Positions 19,461-31,486 of a stretch of DNA of 64,000 nt are shown one piece after another. A program made the translations under genes and the position numbers. The notes below the pieces were generated by a model, which did not search any database, was not told where the DNA came from, and saw only the letters and a list, made by a program, of their open reading frames with translations. This stretch comes from Blattamonas nauphoetae. Taxonomy: Eukaryota > Preaxostyla > Oxymonadida. Numbering within the stretch: the stretch's first letter is position 1; the number at the start of each line of letters is the position of its first letter. The DNA lies in NCBI GenBank assembly GCA_033064195.1, contig JARBJD010000114.1:62001-126000 (forward strand), read 5' to 3'.

Positions 19461-22400
19461 ATGAGAGCGTTTTTTAACAAGTATTCCTCATTGATCGACC
19501 AAGAGACAGGCACTCAATTTCTCAAACTGTTCGGAAAAGAGACAGTTAATTGGTGGGGTTATGTCGACCGTGTTGAGGGATCTGATATCATGATGCAAGT
19601 TGCAAATAGTGTCTCTCCGCCATTTATATACACGGAAGTAAGGTTATGCCAAACTATTGCTCCTGGTTATGACCAACCAAAGATTCCAGAAATAAACAGT
19701 GTCTTCTGGTTTCAAGCGTCCATCCAAAACCTCACAAGTTTGTTTTTGCTTTTATACACTGATTCTTCATGATTAAGACAACAAAATTACCCTTCTCGCA
19801 CTTCCTGATCGACATGACAGATTCATCTCAATTCACGACTTTCCGGAACGACTTGTGAAAAATGCGAGAGACGCTGCTATCAAAAGTGTAGCGTTACGTT
19901 TTGTTTCCACAGATAAGATGCAAACTATGGACTTTACGGGTTCATTTGATGGAACTTACGAAGCCATCACCAACGGGATCCGAATGCCTTTCGTTCTATC
20001 AGACCCAACTGATCCTGGTATTTATCTATTTTCTTGAAAGAATGTCATCCTTTTCAGAATGGACGAAGACTATCCATCTGGACATCCTCAACCAAAACCT
20101 CATCAACGGAATCTTCCAAGTCATAAATTCTCAATGTTTAGATTTCTCGTTTTCATCTTCGTTCAACTTCACCAGACCGAATTATCCAAGTCACGGTGAT
20201 TCTGACGACGGTCGTTCCCAATCACATTCACACCGTCGTTCAGATTCATTCGCCAATCGCCAACGTCGAGATCCCCTTCCACGAAATCGTCCGTTTCTCT
20301 GCCGACCTTTCTTCAATGACGCAACCATCTTCAGTCTCGCAACCGTCCGTCAGATCGACCGCGCAATCGACTGAAACCGAGTCTCGGCCAGTGAGCAAGA
20401 CGTTCTCGAACGGACAAAGAAACTTCGGTGCTTTGAAAGGGACTTCTCGAGAGAACCGTGAATCTACTCCCCGGGAATCTTCGTCCATTTCACTTTCATC
20501 CACCTTTCAGCCAACACCTGGACAGCAGAAGTTTAGGAGGCATTCGCCGCCTCCTGACCCAATACCGTTGGTAACTGAGACAGTCAAGGCAACCACAGCT
20601 CAGATGAGTACAACTGTCACAGACGCTCGGACGAAAGCAGCCAAGCTCTTGATCGAAAGACAAGAGAACTATATCTGTCCTATCACAGGACAGATCATGA
20701 TTGAGCCGTGCTCGGATGGACATGCCATGTTTGAGAGCATCGCGTTTGATCAGTTTGTGGAAGAGTTCAACCTCAACCCTCAAACCCTCCGATCAAAATG
20801 GGATCTTTGGGATAAACGAACTCATAGCAAACAGAAAAAGAAAATCAACGGTATTACATTGTCATTGTTGTCATCAGTCATTTCTCTCCCTCATCCTCAC
20901 AGACTATTTAATCAAGAATCCAGATCGTGTCCAGCCGAAGTCATTCATCGACTCGATCACAGTGCCACCTCCAACCTATCGCCTCTTCAAAGCAGACCCC
21001 ATCCCACAACTCGCAAACTTTCCGTCGCAGATGCCTTCGGGTGTCACGTATTCACCTGTCGATGCAGACCCCTCTCCCGAGTTCTTCCTCCCAATCCCAA
21101 CGATGGTGCTGAGAGAGAAAGGAAGAAAGGCGTGGAGTGTGCATGTGAACGCCAAGGATGGGAGAGGTGAGCAGCTGATGCAGCTGCTTCTTCAAAGAAA
21201 GGATGCGAATGGAATCCGACTCAGTCGAAAGCAGCGTCGCCCCTATTTGTTCCACCTTCAAGTCAAACCATCTGATCCCTCCATTCGATGGCTCCCAGAA
21301 AAAGTCTTGGAGAACACTCGCTTTAGTGCGATCATCAACATGAATCGCTATTCATTTCGAATTGTTTCGTTCAACACGATCGAAGAAGCCAAAGATATGT
21401 TCCGTCGAGAGTTTCAGAAAATCGCAAGCGCATCATTCCCTGTGAGGGACGGAGCCAAACCACATGGAGAAGCAGTGCAGGAAGGAGACGATCAAACACC
21501 GAACATGCAGGACGACGAAGACGAAGTGGAAGAATTCTTTGAAATGGAGGAAGAACGCTGGGCGGCATTTAAAGGCCATTTGAGACCAGAAGTTGTACAA
21601 CTGATGAAAGACTTTGCTGATGTGAAGGGAGGTGCAAAGGGGACACACAAGTTAATCGTGGCCCATCCACGCGACATCACGAACGCACCGCCTCGCCCTG
21701 ACAAGCACTTTCCTTCTGCCTCAATGCTCCAACAGGCATCCATGCTTGTGTCGATGATAAAAAGGAAATTGGCAGAGGGGGCTGGAGCAGAAGCTCTGGA
21801 CGGACTGTGTGACAGAGTCTCGGCTCTGGTCGCGGGAACTGCAGACGCTCCTGACCTCCATGCAAACAACGCCGCAAACCAAATCAACAACAAAACGAAA
21901 CAAATTGTTGCGCTTGCTTATGGTCTGACCTCTCTCATACAAAATCCCGCTGCTGAAATGAACGAGCAAGCAAGCACTCTATTCATCATGCGCATGTTGA
22001 ACTTTGAGTTCTCGCTCATCACAAACGATCATCCCTTTTTCAACAACCTCAAACAGTCGATTCTCTCAACATTCCCGAATGGAGTGAGTGAGTTTCAGGT
22101 ATTTTCGATGAACAACCCGAACGACAACTGGAGAGTTGATCTGACACGGAACGTGGCCGACCGAGCCCTTAAATTCCACGGCGCTCCTGTCGCCAATTGG
22201 TCAACCATCATTGCTGTGGGGCATCAGCCAAGTGGGATCGACCGATTTGTCTCAACACCGAACGATCAAACCAACTATGGTGTCTTCTTTGCTGACATGC
22301 TACGGAAGGCGAATTGGTATGCGGCGGCCGCACCGAATACCAACTATCGCTACGTCGCCATTGCTGAAGTGGCCCTTGGACCGCAACATGCAGCTACAAT

Positions 22401-22611
22401 CAGTCGGCAAGTGGTCAGGTGTGATTCGTACCAGCATGACCGTGTGATCGCGTCTGGTGCACGTCCGACAGGGACTGTGAAGGTTGATGGATTGGACTTG
22501 CCGACTGGGGCGTCTCAAGATTCAAACTCTGGATTCAATGAATTCATCGTCTTCTCTCCGGAGCAAATCAGACTTCGATTTATGATCAAGTATAAGGCAA
22601 CCAAGGCGTAA
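19461..22611 (+). CDS. U-box and PARP-catalytic domain protein
   Basis: Five exons, 19461-19737, 19778-20017, 20058-20135, 20176-20850 and 20903-22611, give 992 residues; introns are 40, 40, 40 and 52 bp. Residues about 200-340 are a Ser/Thr-rich linker. A U-box-like segment follows near residue 385 (ENYICPITGQIMIEPCSDGH, then AFDQFVEEF), normally an E2-binding ubiquitin-ligase fold. The C-terminal 200 residues are a poly(ADP-ribose) polymerase catalytic domain: ALKFHGAPVANWSTI with the NAD-binding His, YGVFFADMLRKANWYA, AIAEVALGP, and GFNEFIVFSPEQIRLRFMI with the catalytic Glu. The residue equivalent to the PARP1 Tyr896 (GIYFAD) is Phe (GVFFAD). A helical stretch before it (KIVALAYGL-type, near residue 755) may be the regulatory domain. 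The first visible ATG after stops is 19461. Likely an ADP-ribosyl transferase coupled to ubiquitin signalling (inferred). Confidence 0.85.
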
Positions 22612-22765
22612 ATGAGGAATTGTTTTTTACACGCGCAATATTTTCTGGCAAATGTCATTTTCAGAATAATAAGTCAGTATAGTCAATCGTCAACTCGTGA
22701 ACACCGGAGAGTTGGTGCAGATCAGTTTCCCTCCTTTTGTTTGCGTTATCAGGTTCATATCTCAA

Positions 22766-25700
22766 ATGACCGATATACCCACGATATCGGGTGAACGATT
22801 TTATCATAATTTTCGAACAAAGACAGTCCTAAATCTGATAAATGATAAACAAGGAGAACTGCATCTCTCAAACTATCGTCTTGTTTTTATCCCTCATGAA
22901 GTCAAAGAAGTGTGCAACTGTTTCTCTATTAACCATTTTTGATCAGAAATCGACAACTATGAAACAGAAAATGAAAGATAAGCTGACTATCAAGATTCAT
23001 CTCCACTCCATCTACAAGATAGAAAAAGTGGGACACGCAAGCATGAGCAATGGTCCATCTGAGTATTATATCGAAATCACTCGTCGGGATTTCCAGCGTT
23101 TTCGGTCTGTTCCGATCTCTCTCAATCAATTCGTTTTCTTCAGATTTGGCTTCTATATCAACAATGCTGATCGAAAAGCCTTCTTCACTGGTTTGAATGA
23201 TATGATATCAAAGAGTGCAACTGATGTTCATGCATTTCGATACCAATTACGAAGCTCAACAAGCCAAACAATTGTTGACCCTGATTATGAAGAGAAGAAC
23301 AGAGGTATTCATGAAATTTCGATGTTCATTCGTCATATATCATTTTCTCTGTAGGATGGTTTACCAAAGAAGATCTCCTCCAAGAATTTGTTCGATTAGG
23401 AGCCGATTGTTCAGCCATCAATCCAGAATTATCGAACCCTCTCTCATCTTGGCGTGTATCCACTGTGAACACTGATTTTTCATTGTGTCCCACATATCCT
23501 CCATATCTTGCTGTTCCAAAACAAGTATCTGATTCACAACTTCAACAAGTTGCAACTTTTCGCACGAAACATCGCATTCCAATTCTTTCCTATGTTCATC
23601 CTAACGGTGCCGCTGTTATTCGTTCATCACAACCTGGTTCTGGTATTAAAAAGCGAAATGATACTGACGAACATCTTCTACGAGTTCTTTCAAGAAATGT
23701 GTCATTTGGGCATTGGGTGAAAGCTAAGCCGATTCAAAATGAAGTGCTTCCCCTTCAAAGACGGCTTAGTGACAATATGATGAACGACTCAAATGCTGAT
23801 CTCTTAACGAAAGGCTTCACAGAACCGGATGGCACAATTCGATACGGAAACCCATCAGAACCGAACGATTCGGTTTTGTCTGTAACTGTTAATGAATGGA
23901 GTACGAATCATGGTGTAATGGCTAATCTTCTCACGCTCGTAAAAGAAGTTCGATGGAAGAAACAGCTTCGAAAAGAAGCCATGCAGAGAAAAGCCCTTGA
24001 GAAAGAACAGAAATATCTCACAGCTGAAGCAAACCGACTGATTCTTAACAAAGAACGAAGAAAGGAGGGAATTAACCAACTTTGGCACAAGGCAAGTGAT
24101 GAAAAACACGAATTGATCGCGAAGCGCGAAGAGATGGAATTGCAGAGGCTGGAACAAGCATTAGCCGGAAAAAAACGGGAGGAAAAACAAAAAATACAAG
24201 AGACAGACAGGATCAAGAAAGATGAACTGACAATGATCGTGAAGAAATTAACTACGCGAGGACTCAACCAAATTCAACAACCGAAACAAAAAACTAACAC
24301 AGAAATCACAAAAGCCATCCTCGAAAATGATAAAAAACGCGCAAAGATAGAAGAAGCATCAACATTTGCCAAGCAGACAATCAACGAAAAGAAGAAACCA
24401 AAACGCACAGGTGATCTCAAAGATGAATCAGAATCTGATGATCCTGAGCAGGACAATGAACAAATTGATCTGGAAATGAAGCTCGAGAACTTGCAAAAGG
24501 GTGATGAAATAGACAGTTTTGATGATGCAGAGTATGAGGATATTGACGGACGAAAAGAAACGTTTGACGATTGGGCTACACAGTCTGGAGACCATGAAGA
24601 ATCAGTTAAATCCAAACTAGAACTCATGAAAGAACGTAAGAATCGCATGCAACAGAGAGCTCAGACGAAGGCTGACGATCACACGGATGTTCAACCAGGT
24701 GTGGAACAGAACAAACTGAAACAGCAGGCATTTGTTAAACGAGGGCCAAAACCTGATAATAGCGAGGAACGTAAGCGCAAAATCCGAGCTAGTGAGAGCT
24801 GGTCAATGGAATTTACCCAGCAAACAGAACAACAAAAACTGACATCTCTCATCAAACGATCTATCAAAGAAAGAAAACAAATATCGCAACTATCCAACAA
24901 AAAGGAGTCCAAAAATTCATTAGCTTCCTCTTCTTCTTCTCACAATCTGTCGAATACCACAGTATCACAGACAGCCTTAGAAGAACTCCAAAACACAATG
25001 GAATCTCGAAGAGAACATCGGAGAAACCAGCGCAAGAATCAAAAGAAGTGGACATTTGAAGAGGGCCGAATGGAACAAGCTTCAGACGACCATTTTCTCC
25101 CGTCTGATCTGACGGAACGCTACTCTCAACTGGCACAGGAAAAAGTTACTGCTCAACGCGAGGCACCGACTGAACAGAAAGATGTGAAGGAAGAGGACTC
25201 CCCCCAATCTGTGGAAATCGGCCCTGAAACACCGCCGATGCCGACAAATGTCCGCTCCGGAGTGAAGTTGTCGGGTGCTGGATTCTCTTTTGGGGACGTG
25301 ATGAGAAAAATGATTGAAATGTCGAACCAGGATCCTTCTCTCCGCACAGCAATGCGCGACTCGATCCGACTAAAAACTGCACCTGTTCCTCCTCCATCTG
25401 TCAGTGACCCCAACCAAGACGAGACTTTATCAATGAACAGGAGCGTGGCGTCACTCTGTTCGACGGAAATGAATTCACCACTCGTGTCTGTCGGTCCAGA
25501 TGAAACGGCTGAGCCACCAGAGCCATCGCTTGAGGAAGCATCGATATCGGCATCACCTCCTGCACAACCACATATTCCTCAAGATCCACCTGAGGACGAT
25601 GAAGGAGATGACGAGGAAGCCACTCATTCGGACAGTCAAGTTCAAATGGCAGACGTGCTCGGAGATCGACAGAACAATCCGCATGAACAAGACCAAATCT

Positions 25701-28700
25701 CTCAACAGCTGCTCGACTCATTAATTCCTTCTCTTGCCCAGATTTTAATGCAAAATCAAAGAAATCACACATCACCGAAGGGGGGTGATCGCGTGTCCAT
25801 CTCCCTCAAATCATCTCATCACTTCACAACAGAAGAATATGCGCGGACAGTCCTCTCTTCGCTCTCCTCACAGGGCAATCAGGCTGCGCTTACTGTTGTC
25901 CCGAACATTATCCGCACGCAGCTGAAGGGGCAATCGCCGTATCTTGTTCAGAAGGTCATGTCGGCGATCACTGCACTGTCGTTGACACCGTCTACACGCA
26001 CAGTGAAACAGGCAACCTCCTCACACCGATACACTCGCCTCCAGTCAACCAACTCCCTCCATACACATCATTCAGTTAATATGTTGGCGACACTCTCCCG
26101 ACCTCTCCCTCTCCCTCCTGACCCGTTTCTGTTCAACATTTATTCATCTCTTTTGGCTTATTGTGTTTTCACCTCCATCGATATTACAGAAAACTGGAAA
26201 CAGATGATCCAGACCGAGTACAACGAGTTGTTACTTCAAATTAAGAAGTTGATGGCAGGCTCTGGTTCAATGGCTCGACAAATCGGCGATTCATCGCGGC
26301 AATCAGATCACACTGCCGAACAGACACTGGCCAACAAGGCGCAGGCAGTGACGACAATGATGAATGAGTCGAAACAGTCGTACATCAACTTCTTTGACTC
26401 CTGCCACACACAAGTCTCGTCACTGATGCTCGCCACTCGACGTGAGAAGGGCGTTGTCTATGCCGGGCTTGTTCGGGAGATCCATCTTGAGCGGTTTCAA
26501 ATCCATTTTCATCTCCAACGGAGAGAGAAAACGGAACCAGTTGAACAGAAGCCTGTTGTTCAGCATAAGAATGTTGGGTGGTTGAATCGAGTGACTTTGA
26601 AGAAGCCGGAAACGAAAGAAATTGATCTTGTTCAGTCGTCCACTCTGAAGATTAAGGTGAATGGAATCTCGCTCGTGTCAATTGCGTTGGTGGACACTGA
26701 AGACAACGAGACAGAGATCCATCGAGAGATCAAAGAACGAGAGGACTTGAATCAGAAAGAAGAAGTAGAAGTTTTTGGAGATGCACTGAAAAGACAGAAA
26801 GCAACGATGGAAGCCACTGAAGAAGCCTGCGAAGAAACATTCGATTTTCCGGATGATATCGACTCCGTCTACTATCCGTCATCGAGCACGACAGACAGCA
26901 GTCTCCTGTCGATGCTTCAGCAGCAGGAGATCCTGGAAGCCGTGTTGTGGCATCCGACGTGGATCAGGAATGGCGATATCCGAAGCGTGTCCAACGCTGT
27001 CCCTCTCTTGGCGTTCTCGCATCCAGGTGAGAAATCTGAGACTCATAACAATGTTTTATCGACATATCTTCCGCTTCGTCCGATTGGTTCGTCTCTCGCT
27101 CAGTCTCGATTTGACATCCCATCATTGTACGACCTCGAACTCAAATTTGAAGTTGACCGACTTTGTTATTCGCATTCGCCAACCACGCACATCCTCTCTC
27201 CTCACATAGTTGGTATCACCCGCGCTTTTGAAGTTGAGAGTCTTGTCATGGGCACCGATTACATCAAAACTTTGGCAAACCCACAATCGCTTCTCTCGCG
27301 TGACGCTGATGGACTCGGAACAAGCACAGCTGGCACTCTCCCAACAATGGCAAGCGTGCAGGGAGCACTCTCCCGATCTACTTCTCGGACTATGTCGTTT
27401 GTTGCTGACAGCTCTATCGGACTCCAGCCAGTCCCACCATCCACATTTTCGGCGTTTAAACAGAAAAAAGAAGCAGAACAGAAGCAAAAGCTCAGACTTT
27501 TCAGCCTCGCAAACGAACTTGATCCGGGGCTTACACAATCTGCCCTCCATCTCTCACTCCAACCAACCTCCATCGCTCCCTCTCTGCGGAAGACCCCGTT
27601 CAACCCGATCGGTCATGGTTCGACGCTTCACGTCGGAACGACGAAAACCCAGACCATCCAAAAACGCGATGCAGCAGCACTGTCCACCCAAAACATGAGC
27701 AGACAGCAAGAAGCGTTCTATAACAACCTCGTTGAGTGGCTTCTGTTCTATCTTCCGTTCCCACCATCACTCTTCCTCCCTCCGAAACGACTTTGCGTTG
27801 TGGACTGTCGTCCTGGACTCAATGCATACACCAATGCGTTCCTCAACGGCGGATACGAGAAGAGTTCGAATTATCCCTTCTCGACACTCACTTTCATGCA
27901 AATTGGGAATATTCACAAAATGCGAGCCGCTCTCCGAGAAGTTCAGGATGCTGCTTTCAAGTTGGAGCAGAGGTTGATCACTCCTCAAGATTTCTTGGGG
28001 ACAGTCGCGCCGATGTTGCAGACGCACTTCCATCAAGAACCGGCTGATTCACTCTCTCTCGTCGCCCACACGCCCACAGTCAATCTCCAAACGGTTCTGT
28101 CCTCACAAGTGTCCCATCTGGGATCGACGTCGGGTTGGATGATCCACATCCATCGGACACTCCGCGCATCAATCATCGCTGCGAATCGGGTTCATCGATG
28201 GGGACCACAGGCTCTGTCATTCCCAACCACAGAAATCGAATATGGGGACGGCCAAAAATGCCTCCTTCTCAGTCCAGGCGAGAAGTGTTTCACGTCTGAC
28301 AAGAAGGGAGGAGGGAATGTTCTCGTCCACTGCACAGATGGATGGGATCGGACCCCAACAGTGACGTGTCTGGCGATGATTTTGCTTGACCCATATTACC
28401 GCACGCTTGCTGGCTTCGAGACTCTGATCGAGAAAGAGTGGGTCTGGACTGGCCATCAGTTTGCGCGGAGAAAGGGCTGTTTTGAAGTTCAATCAGCACC
28501 TCTTCCAAACGACACGTTGAAATCACAAAAGGCAAAGCAGATCCACGCCCAGGTCATTCCAACGAGAGTTGCGACATCACAACCAACAGCCACAGTTCCG
28601 GCCAAGCAAAAGAAACAGAACATCGAGTCGGTGATGAAGGAGAGTGGGCCTATCTTCCTCCAGTTTCTCGATTGTGTGTATCAGCTGTGTGTGCAGAATG

Positions 28701-29188
28701 TCACCGAATTTCAGTTCAACGCAGAGCTCCTTCTCTTCCTCTACAAACACCTTTATTCTGGAAAGTTTGGGAACTTCCTGTGCAACGGTCCTTCGGAGAT
28801 GGAACAGAAGAACATCAGAAAGGGAACGTACAGTGTCTGGGCTCAGGTGAAGCGGAAGTGGGCACGGTTTGACAACCCGCAATACAAACACCGGGCGAAG
28901 CCTCTTGGCCAGAATCAGTCCCACACTCCTCTTGCTGTCCGATTGAAGGATAAATCCGGGCAAAAAGGAGCAGGAGTCGATTGCACTAAAACAATTGTCC
29001 TTCCTCTTCTGCCGAACCCGCCGCCGATCCAAGTGAATCTACGCAAGCTTGTGTTTTGGTCTGAAGTTTTCTTTCCAAATGGTCTTCCTCCTGGTCTCCC
29101 ACCTTCGAATCCACATGCATCTCCACCAGTTCCTCCTCGTCCTCCACCAACTGCTCCTCAACCTCTTAGTTCAAAGGATTTTCCATGA
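22766..29188 (+). CDS. Myotubularin phosphoinositide 3-phosphatase with giant insertion
   Basis: Four exons, 22766-22909, 22947-23104, 23144-23304 and 23355-29188, encode 2,098 residues; introns are 37, 39 and 50 bp. Residues 1-150 form a PH-GRAM domain (GELHLSNYRLVFIPHE, IYKIEKVGH, INNADRKAFF). The phosphatase domain begins with WRVSTVNTDFSLCPTYPPYL, FRTKHRIPILSYVHPNGAAV and IRSSQPGSG (to about residue 270). It resumes at about 1630 with LCVVDCRPGLNAYTNAFLNG and LTFMQIGNIHKMR, the active-site loop VLVHCTDGWDRTPT (catalytic Cys near 1813), and GPIFLQFLDCVYQL, HLYSGKFGNFLCN and FDNPQY. Ordinary myotubularins have only a few dozen residues between the two halves; here there are about 1,350, Glu/Lys/Gln-rich and coiled-coil-like at 370-620, then Ser/Pro-rich, with some more ordered patches at 1110-1620. 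The C-terminus is Pro-rich. It should dephosphorylate PI3P and PI(3,5)P2 on endosomes. The stop lies inside the inverted repeat at 29168. Confidence 0.93.
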
Positions 29189-29589
29189 CTATCTTGTTTT
29201 CGTCTTGTTTATGAATTTTGATTCGTCTTTGTTCCATTTTCAATTCCACTTCGAACGGAAGTTTTAATTTTAAAATCATGACAAAACGAGCTGATCATCA
29301 TCACTGACTGCCAAAAAGGAAGGTGTGTTCAGCAAAGCTGAAATGGTTCAAAAAAGAAAAAGGAATGCAAGGAGTGGGATTCGAACCCACGCACCCGAAG
29401 ATACTAGTACCTTAAACTAGCGCCTTAGACCAACTCGGCCATCCTTGCTCAAAAATTGGCTCATTTTTTCCTCCTATAGCCTTCAACTCTGACTTCACAA
29501 TTCGAGCTCGGTTTCTCCATGAATATCAATCCTTTCATCTCAAATCAATCACTATCTCAGTTCTCTCTCGATTTTCTGTTGTTTGCGAA
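29168..29589. repeat. Left arm of 422-bp inverted repeat
   Basis: This arm is the reverse complement of 29685-30106, with two mismatches seen by eye (one near 29519, one near 29580). It starts 21 bp before the end of the myotubularin coding sequence, so the final six codons and stop are part of the repeat, and it contains a complete minus-strand tRNA-Leu gene. The spacer between arms is 95 bp (29590-29684) and unique. Confidence 0.95.
29367..29448 (-). tRNA. tRNA-Leu (anticodon AAG), copy 1
   Basis: An 82-nt cloverleaf read on the minus strand: acceptor stem GCAAGGA/TCCTTGC, D-arm GCCGAGTTGGTCTAAGGC, anticodon stem CTAGT/ACTAG with loop TTAAGGT (anticodon AAG), a long variable arm (TATCTTCGGGTGC) typical of class II leucine tRNAs, and T-arm GTGGGTTCGAATCCCAC. 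No intron and no encoded CCA. Identical to the copy at 29826-29907 in opposite orientation. Confidence 0.96.
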
Positions 29590-29684
29590 CCCTACCAAGG
29601 CATGAAACGATTCTATCTGTGCATTGTATTTCCAGCACAAAAGTATGATCCCATCGAATACAAACAGAGAAGCGTCGGACATAA

Positions 29685-30106
29685 TTCGCAAACAATAGAA
29701 AATCGAGAGAGAACTGAGATAGTGATTGATTTGAGATGAAAGGATTGATATTCATAGAGAAACCGAGCTCGAATTGTGAAGTCAGAGTTGAAGGCTATAG
29801 GAGGAAAAAATGAGCCAATTTTTGAGCAAGGATGGCCGAGTTGGTCTAAGGCGCTAGTTTAAGGTACTAGTATCTTCGGGTGCGTGGGTTCGAATCCCAC
29901 TCCTTGCATTCCTTTTTCTTTTTTGAACCATTTCAGCTTTGCTGAACACACCTTCCTTTTTGGCAGTCAGTGATGATGATCAGCTCGTTTTGTCATGATT
30001 TTAAAATTAAAACTTCCGTTCGAAGTGGAATTGAAAATGGAACAAAGACGAATCAAAATTCATAAACAAGACGAAAACAAGATAGTCATGGAAAATCCTT
30101 TGAACT
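29685..30106. repeat. Right arm of 422-bp inverted repeat
   Basis: Mirror copy of 29168-29589 in reverse orientation. Its outer end carries, in antisense, the 21-bp 3' end of the myotubularin coding sequence, here without the gene itself. It contains a plus-strand tRNA-Leu gene and ends 110 bp from the stop of GINS2. Confidence 0.95.
29826..29907 (+). tRNA. tRNA-Leu (anticodon AAG), copy 2
   Basis: Same 82-nt sequence as the minus-strand copy at 29367-29448, with intact acceptor, D, anticodon (AAG in loop TTAAGGT), variable and T arms. It is convergent-symmetric with copy 1 about the repeat centre near 29637. The T-rich stretch about 10 bp after the gene (CATTCCTTTTTCTTTTTT) could serve as an RNA polymerase III terminator. 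Confidence 0.96.
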
Positions 30107-30215
30107 GGGTTGATGGTAGCGATGATCTCATTGGCAAGGCACCAAGAAAGATCAATATTCTCTGCAAGGATGGTGAAGTGGAATGAAGAAATGAAAGATT
30201 TTGAAATAGATTCGT

Positions 30216-31042
30216 TCAAGACCGAAGTCGCCTTTCTCCATCATCACCAATTGATGACTGTGTGGTAGAAGGTGTGTTTAATGGATTAGAATAATAACCA
30301 TGCTGTACCCTTGCTCCAGGATTCGACGATGACGACTGATAATTCGATGAAGAGGGAGTGCTTCGGAGTGTGGATAGAGGAGTTTGTGTGACTTGAGAAC
30401 CCATTTGGGCACCTCCGCGTGCAGACAAAAGTGCATCAAACACTTCCATCCCACGAGAGAGAAATAGGCGATGTGAATTGATTTCGACTTGGGCAAGATT
30501 CTCGAACTGAAGAAATAACATCAAAAATGGCAAACAACTCTAAGTTCTTCGGCTCTTTCGATTTGTTTAATTGAAGCCTCGAGTTTTGTTTTTCTAGTGA
30601 GTTCTATGTCATGAATGAGAGATCTCAATTTCTGAGAATTCTGAAAATCTTCTGATCCTGTATCGAGCAATAATTTCGCAATTTCAGAATATCTAAACGG
30701 TAAAGCAGAAAACTGGCCCTGAGTTTGTTCATAATTGAGAGTTTGGATCAACGAATCTTCGCGCATCCAATCTGGGAGACATAGAGTACATTGTCGCTTC
30801 TTTCGAAGAAGTGAGGCCATCCAAAGTGGAACTTGTGTCTGCTCACCAGGTCTAAAAGGTCCATATCGACCCTATTCCGAGAAAAGAGATCATGAATTGA
30901 AGAGTGAATGAAAAACCGTCACGACATCAACTTCTTCCTCTGTTCGAATAGATGGGATGATATCAACGATTTCCTCTTCTGCTAAGAACTCGATCTCTGG
31001 AAATGAGAGCTGTTCGAACTCTTGTCTCTCCTGATTGATCAT
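30216..31042 (-). CDS. GINS2: GINS complex subunit 2 (PSF2)
   Basis: Subunit of the four-protein GINS complex that, with CDC45 and MCM2-7, forms the replicative CMG helicase. Three exons, 31042-30917, 30871-30539 and 30506-30216, give 249 residues; introns are 45 and 32 bp. Conserved PSF2 features: FPEIEFLAEEEIVDIIP near residue 14, GRYGPFRPGEQTQVPLWMA, LCLPDWM, the helical RYSEIAKLLLD segment, then LRSLIHDIELTRKTKLEAS and LAQVEINSHRLFLSRGMEVF. The family is usually about 185-200 residues; the extra 55 at the C-terminus are Ser/Asn/Gln-rich and probably disordered. The start codon fixes an N-terminus directly before the conserved block. It is convergent with the right arm of the tRNA inverted repeat. 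Confidence 0.95.
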
Positions 31043-31486
31043 CCCAGAGGGTCGATCACCAATAAAGTGTCACACGAATGAATCACTCCATATAACTCTG
31101 TAGAAACAGAAGTTCCATCTAGAAGAACAAAATTTGGCAGATGTCGATTTTGTGGGGAACAAAAAGTTGTGCTCAGCGGGGATCGAACCATGAAAAGAAA
31201 CACAGACGGAATTGACCACATCTCGGGCAGCGCAGATGCACGTGAACTTCCCAAAAAGTGGTGTGTTGAAAGGAAATCCGCAAAAGGTTGTCACTTCATA
31301 ATCCATCGGCTTAATCATACCCCGTGCAGCCTCACCAAAACTTTCAAATATGCTTGTTTTCGAATAATAATCGCACTTGTGATGAAATTTTGTGATTTTG
31401 AGGGCGAAAAGAAGCTGCCATTTTTGAACCGATCCAGCCCATTGTTTGTTTCAACACTTCACAAAGATCCTTTCCTCTATGTTAAA
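31043..31486. other. Unassigned region upstream of GINS2
   Basis: It contains an 82-residue minus-strand reading (31070-31318, starting MIKPMDYEVTTFCGFPFNTP) and overlapping short readings. One of them (NFVLLDGTSVSTELYGVIHS) looks protein-like, but none is recognised and none splices convincingly. It could be a gene relic truncated by the neighbouring transposons. From about 31330 the sequence becomes AT-rich and non-coding. Confidence 0.3.

Noticed and set aside
20701-22611. A separate gene starting inside the U-box/PARP locus
   Set aside because: The apparent start lies in a different frame of the U-box exon; splicing 20851-20902 joins the upstream exons in frame to the PARP domain.
22697-22765. 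Upstream GTG start for the myotubularin
   Set aside because: Nuclear genes start at ATG; the ATG at 22766 lies just before the GRAM domain.
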